Under the pieces are notes generated by a model that was not told the DNA's origin, made no database searches, and saw only the letters and a list, made by a program, of their open reading frames with translations. Source: Bacteroidales bacterium (lineage in GTDB: Bacteria > Bacteroidota > Bacteroidia > Bacteroidales > UBA3663). From it: DNA of 64,000 nt. Of this stretch, positions 8,743 through 16,785 are shown piece by piece. The stretch is taken from positions 1 through 64,000 of the forward strand of contig JAFZBE010000061.1 of the NCBI GenBank assembly GCA_017561935.1. Direction: 5' to 3'. The position numbers were made by a program, and so were the translations under genes. Positions within the stretch are counted from its first letter, which is position 1. Every line of letters starts with the position of its first letter.

Positions 8743-9585
8743 ATGAGAAAAATCATCGTAACCGTGGCACCCGTATGCCACGTGGGCAAACCTATTCCAC
8801 AAGGAAGCAAGAACCCGCTCACGCCCGAAGAGATTACCGAGGACGTGCTTAATTGTTATCGTGCCGGAGCTTGCCAAGTGCATTTACACACACGCGACCT
8901 CAAAGGAAATCCCACTTTCGAACTTGATGTCTTCCGACAGACTATTCATGCTATCCGTGAACAGTCGGATATGATTATCCAAGGTTCGACAGGTGGACTC
9001 TCTGACCTCTCGCTTGCCGACAGATGCGTCAGTCTCAACGTGCCCGAGGTAGAAATAGCATCGTTGAACATGGGGTCGGTCAATTTCGGGGAAACAGTCT
9101 ATATCAATACCATGCCCGACCTCCGCTATTGGGCAAAGCGCCAGCAGGAAGCCAACGTGATTCCCGAAATGGAACTCTTCGACCTCTCGCATGTGGAATG
9201 CTGCACCAGACTGGCCGACGAAGGCGTTATACGCCGTCCGCTCCATTATAATTTCTGTGTAGGTCCCGGAGGTTCGAGCAACCTATCGGCCACAGGCCGC
9301 AACCTCGCCCTGCTCTGTGCCCTCACAGAACCCGGCACTTCGTGGGGCATCAATCATGACTCAATGAAGGACTTCTCCATTCTGGCTTGTGCCATCGGCA
9401 TGGGCGCCAACGCCGTGCGAGTAGGCTTTGAGGACAGTTTCTATTATGCAGAGGGTAAGCTTGCCCGTACCAATGCCGAACTTGTGGAGCGTCTTGTAGC
9501 CATGATTCGTGCAATGGGTTGTGAACCTGCCACTCCTGCCGAAGCACGCGAGATGCTGGAAATTGGGACGTATTGGGATAAATAG
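8743..9585 (+). CDS. Beta-keto acid cleavage enzyme (BKACE/DUF849; 3-keto-5-aminohexanoate cleavage-like)
   Basis: TIM-barrel zinc enzyme of the BKACE family. Members condense a beta-keto acid with acetyl-CoA to give acetoacetate plus a new CoA ester; the founding member (Kce) acts in lysine fermentation. The metal-binding HLHTRD gives His47 and His49, and VRVGFEDS near the C terminus holds the Glu ligand. The lysine-fermentation partner genes are not nearby. It sits instead with a transporter and a DUF1537 kinase, so the substrate is likely a different keto acid. Length (280 aa) is normal. It starts 31 nt after ansA. Confidence 0.88.
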   Translation: MRKIIVTVAPVCHVGKPIPQGSKNPLTPEEITEDVLNCYRAGACQVHLHTRDLKGNPTFELDVFRQTIHAIREQSDMIIQGSTGGLSDLSLADRCVSLNVPEVEIASLNMGSVNFGETVYINTMPDLRYWAKRQQEANVIPEMELFDLSHVECCTRLADEGVIRRPLHYNFCVGPGGSSNLSATGRNLALLCALTEPGTSWGINHDSMKDFSILACAIGMGANAVRVGFEDSFYYAEGKLARTNAELVERLVAMIRAMGCEPATPAEAREMLEIGTYWDK

Positions 9586-9586
9586 A

Positions 9587-9650
9587 GGGTTTGAGGGGTT
9601 TGAAGGGTTAAGAGGGGTTAAGAGGGGTTAAGAGGGGTTAAGAAAGGTTT
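9587..9650 (+). repeat. G-rich short repeats between the BKACE and MFS genes
   Basis: The whole 81-nt gap is built from GGGTTTGA and GGGGTTAAGA units, including three exact 10-bp copies of AGAGGGGTTA (9611-9640). Six runs of three or four G are spaced 5-6 nt apart, a pattern that can fold as a G-quadruplex. It ends about 17 nt before the MFS start codon, so it would lie in the mRNA leader of that gene. Confidence 0.9.
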
Positions 9651-9666
9651 GAAAGGCTAAGAAAAA

Positions 9667-10890
9667 ATGAATAGGAAAAACATCATACTGACGTTGCTGG
9701 TCATCCTGAGCGTCATCACGTTCCTCGACCGCACGTGCATCACCTTCTCGAGCATGGAGATCAAAGCCGACCTCGGCATCGATCAGAGTGGCTGGGGATG
9801 GGTGATGAGTATCTTCACACTGTCGTACGGCCTGATGCAGATTCCTTTGGGTGCATTGGGCGACAAGATGGGACATCGCTGGGTGCTGGCACTCATCGTG
9901 TTGTGGTGGTCGGCCTTCACCAGTTTTACGGGCCTTGCCGGAGGACTGATGTCGATGCTGGCTATTCGTTTCTGTTTCGGTATTGGAGAAGCCGGAGCTT
10001 CGCCCTGTTCGACAAGCGTCATCAGCCGATGGTTCGAGAAAGATAAGGTGGGCAAGGCTCAAGGATATGTATGGGCAGCCACACGTCTGGGGGGTGCGGC
10101 CGCTCCGTTCATCGTCATTCCACTCGTCAACAACCAAGGCTGGCGTTTCTCGTTCTATCTGCTTGGCGCTATCGGCATCGTTTGGTCGGTAATCTGGTTC
10201 GCCTATTATCGCGATAAGAAGCCTCAACCATCAGCAACTGTAAAGCAAGTGACAGCGAAGAATGCTACTGTCAAGATCCCATGGGCCACCATCTTCAAGA
10301 ACAGGCAGTTCTGGATGCTATGCGCCATGTATTTCTTCTATGCTTTCGGTTCGTGGTTCTTCTTCTCGTGGTTCCCCGAGTTCATGAAGGCAGGTCGAGG
10401 CTTCACCTCCGAGCAATTGAAGTATGCCGTAGCTATCCCGTTCCTCATGAGCATGTGTGGCAACATCGTGGGCGGTTATCTGACCGATAAACTAACGGCC
10501 AAATATGGCATCAAGGTGGGACGCAAGGCGCTGGGTTCGGTTTGTCTGGCTGTCTCGGCCATTTGTATGGTGCTGGCTGCATTCATTCCAGGCAAGGTTG
10601 CCGTCTTCATCTTCCTGTCGCTCTGCTTCGGCATCTTCGACCTCATGCTTCCTTCAGCATGGGCATTGTGCATCGACCTTGGCAAGAACTTTGCAGGCTC
10701 CATCTCGGGAGCGATGAACACCTTCGGCAACCTGGGTGGATTCTGCTGCATGCTGATGTTCGGCTATCTGCTCGATGCCACCCACAACTACAACCTCCCG
10801 CTCTATATGATTGGCGGTATGCTGATACTGTCGGCCATCCTTTTTGCGTTCATCAATCCCGAAAAGCCAATCATCAATGAACCTAAGTAA
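9667..10890 (+). CDS. MFS transporter (anion:cation symporter-like)
   Basis: Inner-membrane major facilitator with about 12 hydrophobic helices over 407 aa. The N-terminal LTLLVILSVITFLDRTCITFSS and the GALGDKMGHRW loop (the MFS motif A, GxxxDxxGxR type) are clear, with RFCFGIGEAGASPCS after it. This pattern is common in the hexuronate and sugar-acid (ACS) branch. Together with the DUF1537 kinase downstream, which overlaps by 14 nt, uptake of an acidic sugar or keto-acid is a reasonable inference, not a proven one. The leader consists of G-rich repeats. Confidence 0.88.
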   Translation: MNRKNIILTLLVILSVITFLDRTCITFSSMEIKADLGIDQSGWGWVMSIFTLSYGLMQIPLGALGDKMGHRWVLALIVLWWSAFTSFTGLAGGLMSMLAIRFCFGIGEAGASPCSTSVISRWFEKDKVGKAQGYVWAATRLGGAAAPFIVIPLVNNQGWRFSFYLLGAIGIVWSVIWFAYYRDKKPQPSATVKQVTAKNATVKIPWATIFKNRQFWMLCAMYFFYAFGSWFFFSWFPEFMKAGRGFTSEQLKYAVAIPFLMSMCGNIVGGYLTDKLTAKYGIKVGRKALGSVCLAVSAICMVLAAFIPGKVAVFIFLSLCFGIFDLMLPSAWALCIDLGKNFAGSISGAMNTFGNLGGFCCMLMFGYLLDATHNYNLPLYMIGGMLILSAILFAFINPEKPIINEPK

Positions 10891-12109
10891 TCTGCATCCA
10901 CAAACTCGCATGGTAGTCTTCGATGACGATCCGACAGGCATACAAACCGTACATTCCTGCCTCCTCGTCACCGATTGGACTGACGAGAACATCCGCATGG
11001 CTATGCAGGACGAGGTGCCGTTCTTCTATATCCTGACCAATACGCGAGCTCTTACTGCCAATGAAACCCGCAAGACTTTGACCAGCGCCCTGGAGGCCGT
11101 GATTCGTGTGAATCAAACATTTGGGTATCGCCTCATCTGTGTCAGCCGCAGCGATTCGTGTCTGCGCGGACACTTTCCCTTGGAGCCTTATCTGATGCGC
11201 GAGGTGTTGCATGCTCATGGTTACAAAATTTGGCCCAAGATTCCTTTTGCACCAGCGCTTATCGAGAGTGGGCGCATCACGATAGATGGGACGCATTATA
11301 TGCGTGATGGTGAGAAACTTATCCCAGTTTCTGAAAGCGAATTTGCACGCGATAATGTTTTTGGCTACAAGAATGCCAATCTTTTGGATTACATCAGAGA
11401 GAAAGGGGGTGATCCCGAGGATTTTGAGATTGTGAATGCACAGACTTACGACGAGCTGAACACGTTCTGCGAGACACTTTTCTCTGCTATCGAAGGGGAG
11501 GAGTGTTCGGTAGTTGTCCGCAGCTCTTCCTCATTGCCAAGAGCACTAAGCGGCATCGGCGACAAACCATTTCTAAAAAAAGAAGATCTCGGAATCCGCT
11601 CGAATGGCACGGGAATCTTTGTCGTGGGTTCACATGTTCGCAAGACAACCGAACAGCTCAACGAACTGCTCAAAGCCGATCAGGTGCATGGCATCGAACT
11701 GCCCATTGAGGACATTCTTAACGAGCCTGCGGAACTGATGGCGAAAACTCAGGAAGACATCAAGAAGTTATCGATGCATGGCATCACGCCCATTGTCTAT
11801 ACCGCTCGGCAGGAGGTTCGTATTGAGGATGCCGCCAAACGTCTGCATCTGGGACAGGTTGTTTCGGATTTCCTGGTGGATATTGTGCGTAGTCTAACAA
11901 TTCGTCCAAGTTATGTCGTGGCAAAGGGAGGCATCACGAGTCATGATATCCTGACCAAGGGACTATCAGTAAAGACTGCACGCGTGATGGGGCAGGTGAT
12001 CAATAGTGTGCCGTGTGTAATGACAGAGAGATTCCCATATATCATCTTCCCCGGGAACGTAGGCGGACCACGTTCGCTTCGAGAGATTTATGAGGGTTTG
12101 AGAGGTTGA
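10877..12109 (+). CDS. DUF1537 four-carbon acid sugar kinase family protein
   Basis: Cytoplasmic ATP-dependent kinase family (OtnK/DtnK/LtnD), whose members phosphorylate 4-carbon sugar acids such as threonate and erythronate. The N-terminal motif FDDDPTGIQTVH, then SRSDSCLRGHFPLE and the late KGGITSHDI are characteristic, as is the nucleotide-binding C-terminal domain. Length is 410 aa from the ATG at 10877, chosen because it overlaps the MFS stop by 14 nt and removes an unlikely leader. The usual partners (PdxA2-type dehydrogenase, class II aldolase) are absent. The C terminus runs into G-rich repeats. Confidence 0.88.
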   Translation: MNLSNLHPQTRMVVFDDDPTGIQTVHSCLLVTDWTDENIRMAMQDEVPFFYILTNTRALTANETRKTLTSALEAVIRVNQTFGYRLICVSRSDSCLRGHFPLEPYLMREVLHAHGYKIWPKIPFAPALIESGRITIDGTHYMRDGEKLIPVSESEFARDNVFGYKNANLLDYIREKGGDPEDFEIVNAQTYDELNTFCETLFSAIEGEECSVVVRSSSSLPRALSGIGDKPFLKKEDLGIRSNGTGIFVVGSHVRKTTEQLNELLKADQVHGIELPIEDILNEPAELMAKTQEDIKKLSMHGITPIVYTARQEVRIEDAAKRLHLGQVVSDFLVDIVRSLTIRPSYVVAKGGITSHDILTKGLSVKTARVMGQVINSVPCVMTERFPYIIFPGNVGGPRSLREIYEGLRG

Positions 12110-12134
12110 GGGGTTTGAAGGTTTGAGGGATTAG
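12092..12134. repeat. G-rich repeat spanning two convergent gene ends
   Basis: GAGGGTTTGA, GGTTGAGGGG and GGTTTGAGGG units fill the 21-nt gap and run into the last codons of both the kinase gene and the convergent racemase-family gene. They belong to the same repeat family as 9587-9650. Confidence 0.75.
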
Positions 12135-12787
12135 AATCCAAGATATTTGCGGAGACCCTTGACGCCAAGGACGGGTGAGGAGAGGACAGGCTTGCCGGTG
12201 AGTTCGGACAACCGCTGCTCCATGCGAGCCATCGAACCTTGTGCAAGGACGAACAAATCCACCTTATCGGCAATGCGAGCGGCAGCTTCGGCTATGAGTC
12301 GGTCGTGTGTAGCACCATCCCCACTTTGACCTGCAGCGAAGGCACCATCAGCAAGGCCCTCAACAAGTTCAACTTCGGTAACAGCCTCCTTTGCACAAGA
12401 CAGCAACAGTCGGCAAGTGGGATCAAGCGTCGTGGGCAAGGTTGAAATCACACCGATGCGCTTGGCTTCGCGCACAGCTATTTCGGCCATCGGGCGATCG
12501 ATGCGGAAAACGGGGACACGCGCAATCCTGTTGCCAAGATCAGCCACATCGCCTACCGAAGAGCAGGTATTGAAAATGATATCTGCACCTGAATCGGCAG
12601 CAGCATTGTAATAGTCGAGCAGACGACGACAGACGGCAGGTGTCACAGCATTGTTGGCAATCACTTCCTTGATGAGCGAACTCTCAGCAATATGCTCGAC
12701 CTGTACTTCTGGAAAGTACTCGTGAAAAATCTCGGTAAGCGGCCCAACTAAAGCCATCGCGGTGTGTACGCAAACTACTTTTTTCAT
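12131..12787 (-). CDS. Asp/Glu/hydantoin racemase-superfamily protein with one catalytic Cys
   Basis: Cytoplasmic protein of 218 aa with the aspartate/glutamate racemase fold. The first catalytic cysteine is present as Cys75 in NTCSSVGD. The expected second cysteine site near residue 183 reads LAQGSM, with no Cys. Two-base racemases need both residues, so this protein is more likely an isomerase, decarboxylase or other enzyme of the superfamily. It is convergent with the kinase gene and has its own promoter at 12824-12831. Its role in the neighbouring pathway is an inference from proximity. Confidence 0.8.
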   Translation of the reverse strand: MKKVVCVHTAMALVGPLTEIFHEYFPEVQVEHIAESSLIKEVIANNAVTPAVCRRLLDYYNAAADSGADIIFNTCSSVGDVADLGNRIARVPVFRIDRPMAEIAVREAKRIGVISTLPTTLDPTCRLLLSCAKEAVTEVELVEGLADGAFAAGQSGDGATHDRLIAEAAARIADKVDLFVLAQGSMARMEQRLSELTGKPVLSSPVLGVKGLRKYLGF

Positions 12788-12823
12788 AATATGTTAGCTA
12801 TGTGTTAAGGTGTTTTTATGCGG

Positions 12824-12831
12824 CAAAGATA
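12824..12831 (-). promoter_or_regulatory. Promoter of the racemase-family gene
   Basis: Minus-strand TATCTTTG at the -7 position, with TTTG (plus-strand CAAA at 12852-12855) 20 nt upstream. This is a good two-part match. Confidence 0.7.
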
Positions 12832-12890
12832 CACAAAAAAACAGCGATTTGCAAATTTTTACCATTATTTCTCATATTTAACCTAAAAAA

Positions 12891-12922
12891 TTTGGATAAT
12901 TGTCGTATTTGGCCTATATTTG
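12891..12922 (+). promoter_or_regulatory. Promoter of the NigD-like lipoprotein gene
   Basis: TTTG at 12891-12894 and TATATTTG at 12915-12922 with 20 nt between them. The start codon follows 24 nt later. Confidence 0.7.
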
Positions 12923-12946
12923 CAGCCGCAAAAAATACATATTATT

Positions 12947-13693
12947 ATGAAACTCATTAAAACCCTTCTTTTTGCTGCATTGGCAGCATGCACACTCACT
13001 TCATGTCTCAGTAGCGACGATGAATCTGAAAACACCTACTCAGCATACGGTTTCTACACCATTACTGGTTCCTTAACCTCTGGTTATACTCTTTATAGCG
13101 ACACTGGCGGCAAGGTCATCCCCACCAATTCGAGTGTTGCCGAAATAACCAACTCCAAAGGTTTTGGCAACCATACCCGTGCAATGTTGTATTTCAAATA
13201 CAAGGCTACCCAGATCACAGCTGACGGCAAGTCCATCACCGGAGCCGAACTGTATGACGGCAGATATCTCGATGAACTCTATCCCATGAGCCTGCTGAAA
13301 GCTAACGAAGCCCTTGTTACCGCAGAAGACAGTATCTTCCAGGTTATTGAGTTTATGGACACATGGGCATATCGCGGATACCTCAACACTGTGGTCAATG
13401 GCTCCTATTCTTTGGTGAACGGCGTTTCAATAAAGCCTACTATCAACCTTGTTTATGACCCAGCTTCGATCACCGAGAATGCGATTACATTCAACCTCTA
13501 TTACAATCGCCACAGCAGCAAGACCGATCCATCCAACGGCCCTATCTATTTCTACACTTCGTATTACCTGAATGACCTCGATGAACTGATTCCAGGTAGC
13601 GGAAATGTGACAATCACCATCAAGTCCAACGATGGTACCGTGAAGGATATTTCCGTAAGCCGTGAGAATTTCCACAAAGGAAATTACGAATAA
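12947..13693 (+). CDS. NigD-like lipoprotein
   Basis: Predicted exported lipoprotein of 248 aa. A signal peptide ends in a lipobox LTSC with Cys20, followed by SSDDES, the acidic type of residue run associated with surface export of Bacteroidota lipoproteins. The overall pattern (OB-like N-terminal part, then a beta-rich C-terminal part from about residue 140) resembles the NigD-like family common in Bacteroidales. Molecular function is unknown. The ATG at 12947 was chosen because it begins the signal peptide. It is a single-gene unit with its own promoter and a terminator at 13720-13760. Confidence 0.75.
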   Translation: MKLIKTLLFAALAACTLTSCLSSDDESENTYSAYGFYTITGSLTSGYTLYSDTGGKVIPTNSSVAEITNSKGFGNHTRAMLYFKYKATQITADGKSITGAELYDGRYLDELYPMSLLKANEALVTAEDSIFQVIEFMDTWAYRGYLNTVVNGSYSLVNGVSIKPTINLVYDPASITENAITFNLYYNRHSSKTDPSNGPIYFYTSYYLNDLDELIPGSGNVTITIKSNDGTVKDISVSRENFHKGNYE

Positions 13694-13719
13694 GATTTGA
13701 TCAATCGACAGATAAAAAC

Positions 13720-13760
13720 GACCGAAAATGGCTTTTGCAGTCTTTTTCGGTCCTTTTTTT
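13720..13760 (+). terminator. Rho-independent terminator after the lipoprotein gene
   Basis: GACCGAAAA (13720-13728) pairs with TTTTCGGTC (13744-13752) and is followed by a run of T. Confidence 0.85.
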
Positions 13761-13771
13761 GTTTTATAGCT

Positions 13772-13803
13772 TTTGAATTACGCAAATAATCCTTATCTTT
13801 GCA
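13772..13803 (+). promoter_or_regulatory. Promoter of vsr
   Basis: TTTG at 13772-13775 and TATCTTTG at 13794-13801, 18 nt apart. The 20 nt at 13784-13803 are identical to the minus-strand promoter at 96-115. Confidence 0.7.
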
Positions 13804-13822
13804 GCGTGATTACTAAATAATT

Positions 13823-14419
13823 ATGGCAGATAAACTAACACCGGCACAAAGGCACCTTTGCATGAGTCACATCCGTGGAAAGGACACGAAACCTGAACTA
13901 TGGGTCAGGAAATACCTTTATGCACATGGGTTCAGATATCGTCTGCACGTCAAGCGCCTGCCAGGCAGACCCGACATCGTGATACGCCGACTGAAAACCG
14001 TAATCCTTGTAAACGGATGCTTTTGGCATGGTCATACTGAACCTCCCTTGCCATCGCCCATCGAGGACGAAAGGGGAAGAGTGCATTGCAAATATTTCGT
14101 GATGCCACGAACACGGGTCGAATTTTGGACGAAGAAGATTGAACGCAACAAGGCTCGTGACCTCGAAGACCGAGAAGCCTTGAAACAACTCGGCTGGAAT
14201 GTGATCGTGATATGGGAATGCCAGCTCAATCAGACAGAAATCAGAGAACAGACACTCAGGAGCCTTGTGCTTACCCTCAGTCAAATCGAGTTGGATAATG
14301 CAAAGAGCAGACGTCCCGCCGTGAAGCAATATCAATTGGAAGAAGAGGGAGAGACTCCTTACTCTTTGGTGGCTGATGACAATGACACGTTCGAAGATAA
14401 ATCTAAAAATCGACCATAA
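13823..14419 (+). CDS. vsr: Very short patch repair (Vsr) endonuclease
   Basis: DNA mismatch endonuclease that nicks 5' of the T in T:G mismatches left by deamination of 5-methylcytosine. Residues 1-50 match the family start (MSHIRGKDTKPE), with GRPDIV placing the catalytic Asp at 51. NGCFWHGH gives Cys66, His69 and His71; Cys89 and Cys133 (in IWECQL) complete probable zinc ligands. It is 198 aa, about 40 longer than E. coli Vsr; the C-terminal tail is acidic and unconserved to my eye. No cytosine-5 methyltransferase is adjacent, which is unusual for vsr. It is followed 1 nt later by the hydrolase gene. Confidence 0.93.
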   Translation: MADKLTPAQRHLCMSHIRGKDTKPELWVRKYLYAHGFRYRLHVKRLPGRPDIVIRRLKTVILVNGCFWHGHTEPPLPSPIEDERGRVHCKYFVMPRTRVEFWTKKIERNKARDLEDREALKQLGWNVIVIWECQLNQTEIREQTLRSLVLTLSQIELDNAKSRRPAVKQYQLEEEGETPYSLVADDNDTFEDKSKNRP

Positions 14420-14420
14420 A

Positions 14421-15305
14421 ATGAAAAAAACTACAATCCTCCTGTCCGTTGCTCTTTTGCTGCTGATATCCTGTTCGAAACAAGCGAAGATAGAAACAGG
14501 ATATGTGCCTGTAAGCGATGGGGGCCAGATCTATTACGAATCACAAGGCGAAGGCACACCCGTAATACTTCTGCATGGTCATACACTCGACCTACGCATG
14601 TGGGACCCTCAGATGAAAGCCTTGCTCAATGCTGGATATCGTGTGATACGCCCCGAGATGCGAGGCTACGGCCATTCCTCCAAACAACAAGCAGGTGTTC
14701 AGTTCACCCATCTCGATGATATGATGACCGTGATGGACTCGCTTCATATCGACAAGGCGCATGTCGTAGGGCTCTCCATGGGATCGTTTGTGGCAAGCGA
14801 GATGGTAGCTATGTATCCCAACCGCCTGATCACTGCCACTTTGGCTTCGGGAAACATCCGCAACATGCCCGGACCATCGACACCCTTCGATAGCCTTGTA
14901 CTGGCACGTAAGGATTCGATCATTGCCCAGAACAAAACTCAGGGTATAGATAATTGGAAGAAAGAATGGATCGAGAGGCTTGTCAGTGGCGGAGGATCCA
15001 ATCGCGAGGCCATCCGCGAATCCGTAACTCAGCAAGTCAATGGATGGGATGGCTGGCAATTGGTTAATCGTGAGATGCGCAATTATTATGGGTACGAGGC
15101 TTGGGACACTCTCAAGGCTCGTTGCCCGAAACTCCCCGTCCTAATTCTATCGGGTGAAAACGAAGGAAAGGGCAAGAACCCCATGCTGAAATACCTGCCC
15201 AACAGCAAGCAGGAGATTATTCCCGACTGCGGACACATGTCGAACATGGAGAAGCCCGAAGAGTTCACAAAGCTGATGCTTGAGAATATCGAAAGGGCAA
15301 AATAA
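14421..15305 (+). CDS. Alpha/beta-hydrolase lipoprotein
   Basis: Predicted envelope lipoprotein of 294 aa. The signal peptide ends in LISC with Cys18. The hydrolase fold shows LLHGHTLDLRMW (oxyanion-hole region), the nucleophile elbow GLSMG with Ser119, and a late DCGHMSNMEKP carrying the catalytic His. Substrate is unknown; esterase or peptidase activities occur in this family. The ATG at 14421 begins the signal peptide and lies 1 nt after the vsr stop, so it is likely co-transcribed with vsr, with no obvious functional link. The gene is convergent with sstT, 4 nt apart, with no clear terminator. Confidence 0.85.
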   Translation: MKKTTILLSVALLLLISCSKQAKIETGYVPVSDGGQIYYESQGEGTPVILLHGHTLDLRMWDPQMKALLNAGYRVIRPEMRGYGHSSKQQAGVQFTHLDDMMTVMDSLHIDKAHVVGLSMGSFVASEMVAMYPNRLITATLASGNIRNMPGPSTPFDSLVLARKDSIIAQNKTQGIDNWKKEWIERLVSGGGSNREAIRESVTQQVNGWDGWQLVNREMRNYYGYEAWDTLKARCPKLPVLILSGENEGKGKNPMLKYLPNSKQEIIPDCGHMSNMEKPEEFTKLMLENIERAK

Positions 15306-15309
15306 AGAA

Positions 15310-16521
15310 TCATTCCCCTCTCTTGGCCTTATCATGCCACTCGGAAGTGATGGTGAAGATGGCATCGCCACTCGAATTGAGGGCTGTTTCGACTGAATCC
15401 TGTACAACGCCGATGATGAAGCCTACAGCAACTGCCTCCATTGCAATGTCGTTGGAGATGCCGAAGAGTGAACATGCCATTGGGATGAGCAGCAACGAAC
15501 CGCCAGCCACGCCAGATGCACCACAGGCTGCCAACGCAGAAAGGAAACTGAGCAAGATGGCTGACATGAAACTGACTTCGATGCCGAGCGTATGGCAAGT
15601 GGCTAACGTCATCACCGTGATGGTCACAGCGGCACCATCCATATTGATAGTAGAGCCAAGCGGTATGCTGACGGAATAGAACTTCTCGTCAAGATTGAAC
15701 TTCTTGCAGAGCTGCATGTTGATGGGGATATTGGCAGCCGATGAACGGGTGAAGAAGGCATGGATGCCACTCTCCTTCAAGCATGTCCATACCAATGGAT
15801 AGGGGTTACGACGAATGAAGAAATAAACGATGATCGGATTGATGACGAGAGAGGAGAAGAGCATACATCCTACGAGAAGGAGGAGCAGACGTCCGTATTC
15901 GGTAAAAATCTCCATACCACTTTCCGAAACCGAAGTGAACACCAGGCCAAGAATACCGAAGGGTGCAAACTGGATTACCCAACGCACAACGAGCGAGATG
16001 GCCTCAGCAAAATCGGTGACTGCAGCTAATGTGGCAGGTGCAGCCAATCGCTTTAGGGCAAGACCAATGACGACCGACCAGAACAACACACCCAGATAAT
16101 TGGCATTAGCTACCGCTGCAATGGGATTGGCCACCATATTGGTAATAAGGTTCGAAAAGACATCCACCAAGGCTCCCGGAGCAGATTCTGAAGAAGCACC
16201 TTCTTTCAAGACCATCGAAACGGGGAAGAGGAAACTGCCAACCACAGCTACGATAGCTGCAATCAGAGTGGTGACAAGGTAGAGTGTGATTACTGTGCGG
16301 AAACGCGGGCCAAGACCTCCATGTGCCTTGGCTACGGCACTAGCCACGAGAATAGCCACCAGGACAGGTGCGATGGCCTTCAGGGCATTTACGAACAGAT
16401 TACCCAAGATGGAGATGCCTTTCAACTGAGGGAAAAACAGACCAAGAAGAGCGCCAACTACGAGGCCGATCATAATACGTAGTACGAGGCTCGTTTCAGT
16501 GTACTTTTTTACGATGTTCAT
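15310..16521 (-). CDS. sstT: Serine/threonine:sodium symporter
   Basis: Inner-membrane dicarboxylate/amino acid:cation symporter (DAACS) of the SstT branch, importing serine and threonine with sodium. It has about eight to nine hydrophobic segments in 403 aa. Diagnostic segments are TNMVANPIAAVANANYLGV, TRSSAANIPINMQLCKK and SIPLGSTINMDGAAVTITV, where NMDGAA is the sodium/substrate site. It is monocistronic on the minus strand. A CAAATATA box at 16588-16595 gives a plausible promoter. Confidence 0.93.
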   Translation of the reverse strand: MNIVKKYTETSLVLRIMIGLVVGALLGLFFPQLKGISILGNLFVNALKAIAPVLVAILVASAVAKAHGGLGPRFRTVITLYLVTTLIAAIVAVVGSFLFPVSMVLKEGASSESAPGALVDVFSNLITNMVANPIAAVANANYLGVLFWSVVIGLALKRLAAPATLAAVTDFAEAISLVVRWVIQFAPFGILGLVFTSVSESGMEIFTEYGRLLLLLVGCMLFSSLVINPIIVYFFIRRNPYPLVWTCLKESGIHAFFTRSSAANIPINMQLCKKFNLDEKFYSVSIPLGSTINMDGAAVTITVMTLATCHTLGIEVSFMSAILLSFLSALAACGASGVAGGSLLLIPMACSLFGISNDIAMEAVAVGFIIGVVQDSVETALNSSGDAIFTITSEWHDKAKRGE

Positions 16522-16587
16522 GTTATATTCAATTTTTACACATTAGTAAATAGTGTGTCAGTAAATTTTCATCCATCGAAAACGCTG

Positions 16588-16595
16588 CAAATATA
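16588..16595 (-). promoter_or_regulatory. -7 box for sstT
   Basis: Minus-strand TATATTTG, 67 nt before the sstT ATG. The rest of the 16522-16785 gap is AT-rich with no gene seen. Confidence 0.5.
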
Positions 16596-16711
16596 CTAAT
16601 AATTTTTTAATAATCTTGGATTTGAGGGAGAAATTAAGCAAAAAAGATTGTAAATATTTAGATTTTTGTAAGTTTATCATCGAAAACCTTTTTTATTATA
16701 TAAAAAAAGAG

Positions 16712-16719
16712 TATATTTG
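16712..16719 (+). promoter_or_regulatory. -7 box for the TMEM43-AAA operon
   Basis: TATATTTG, 67 nt before the ATG at 16786. The upstream part is T-rich without a clean TTTG. Confidence 0.55.
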
Positions 16720-16785
16720 CACCAAAAAATTATTCGTTTATTATAATATATTTAGTCATAAACCCAGTAAAAACTAATTAAAACA

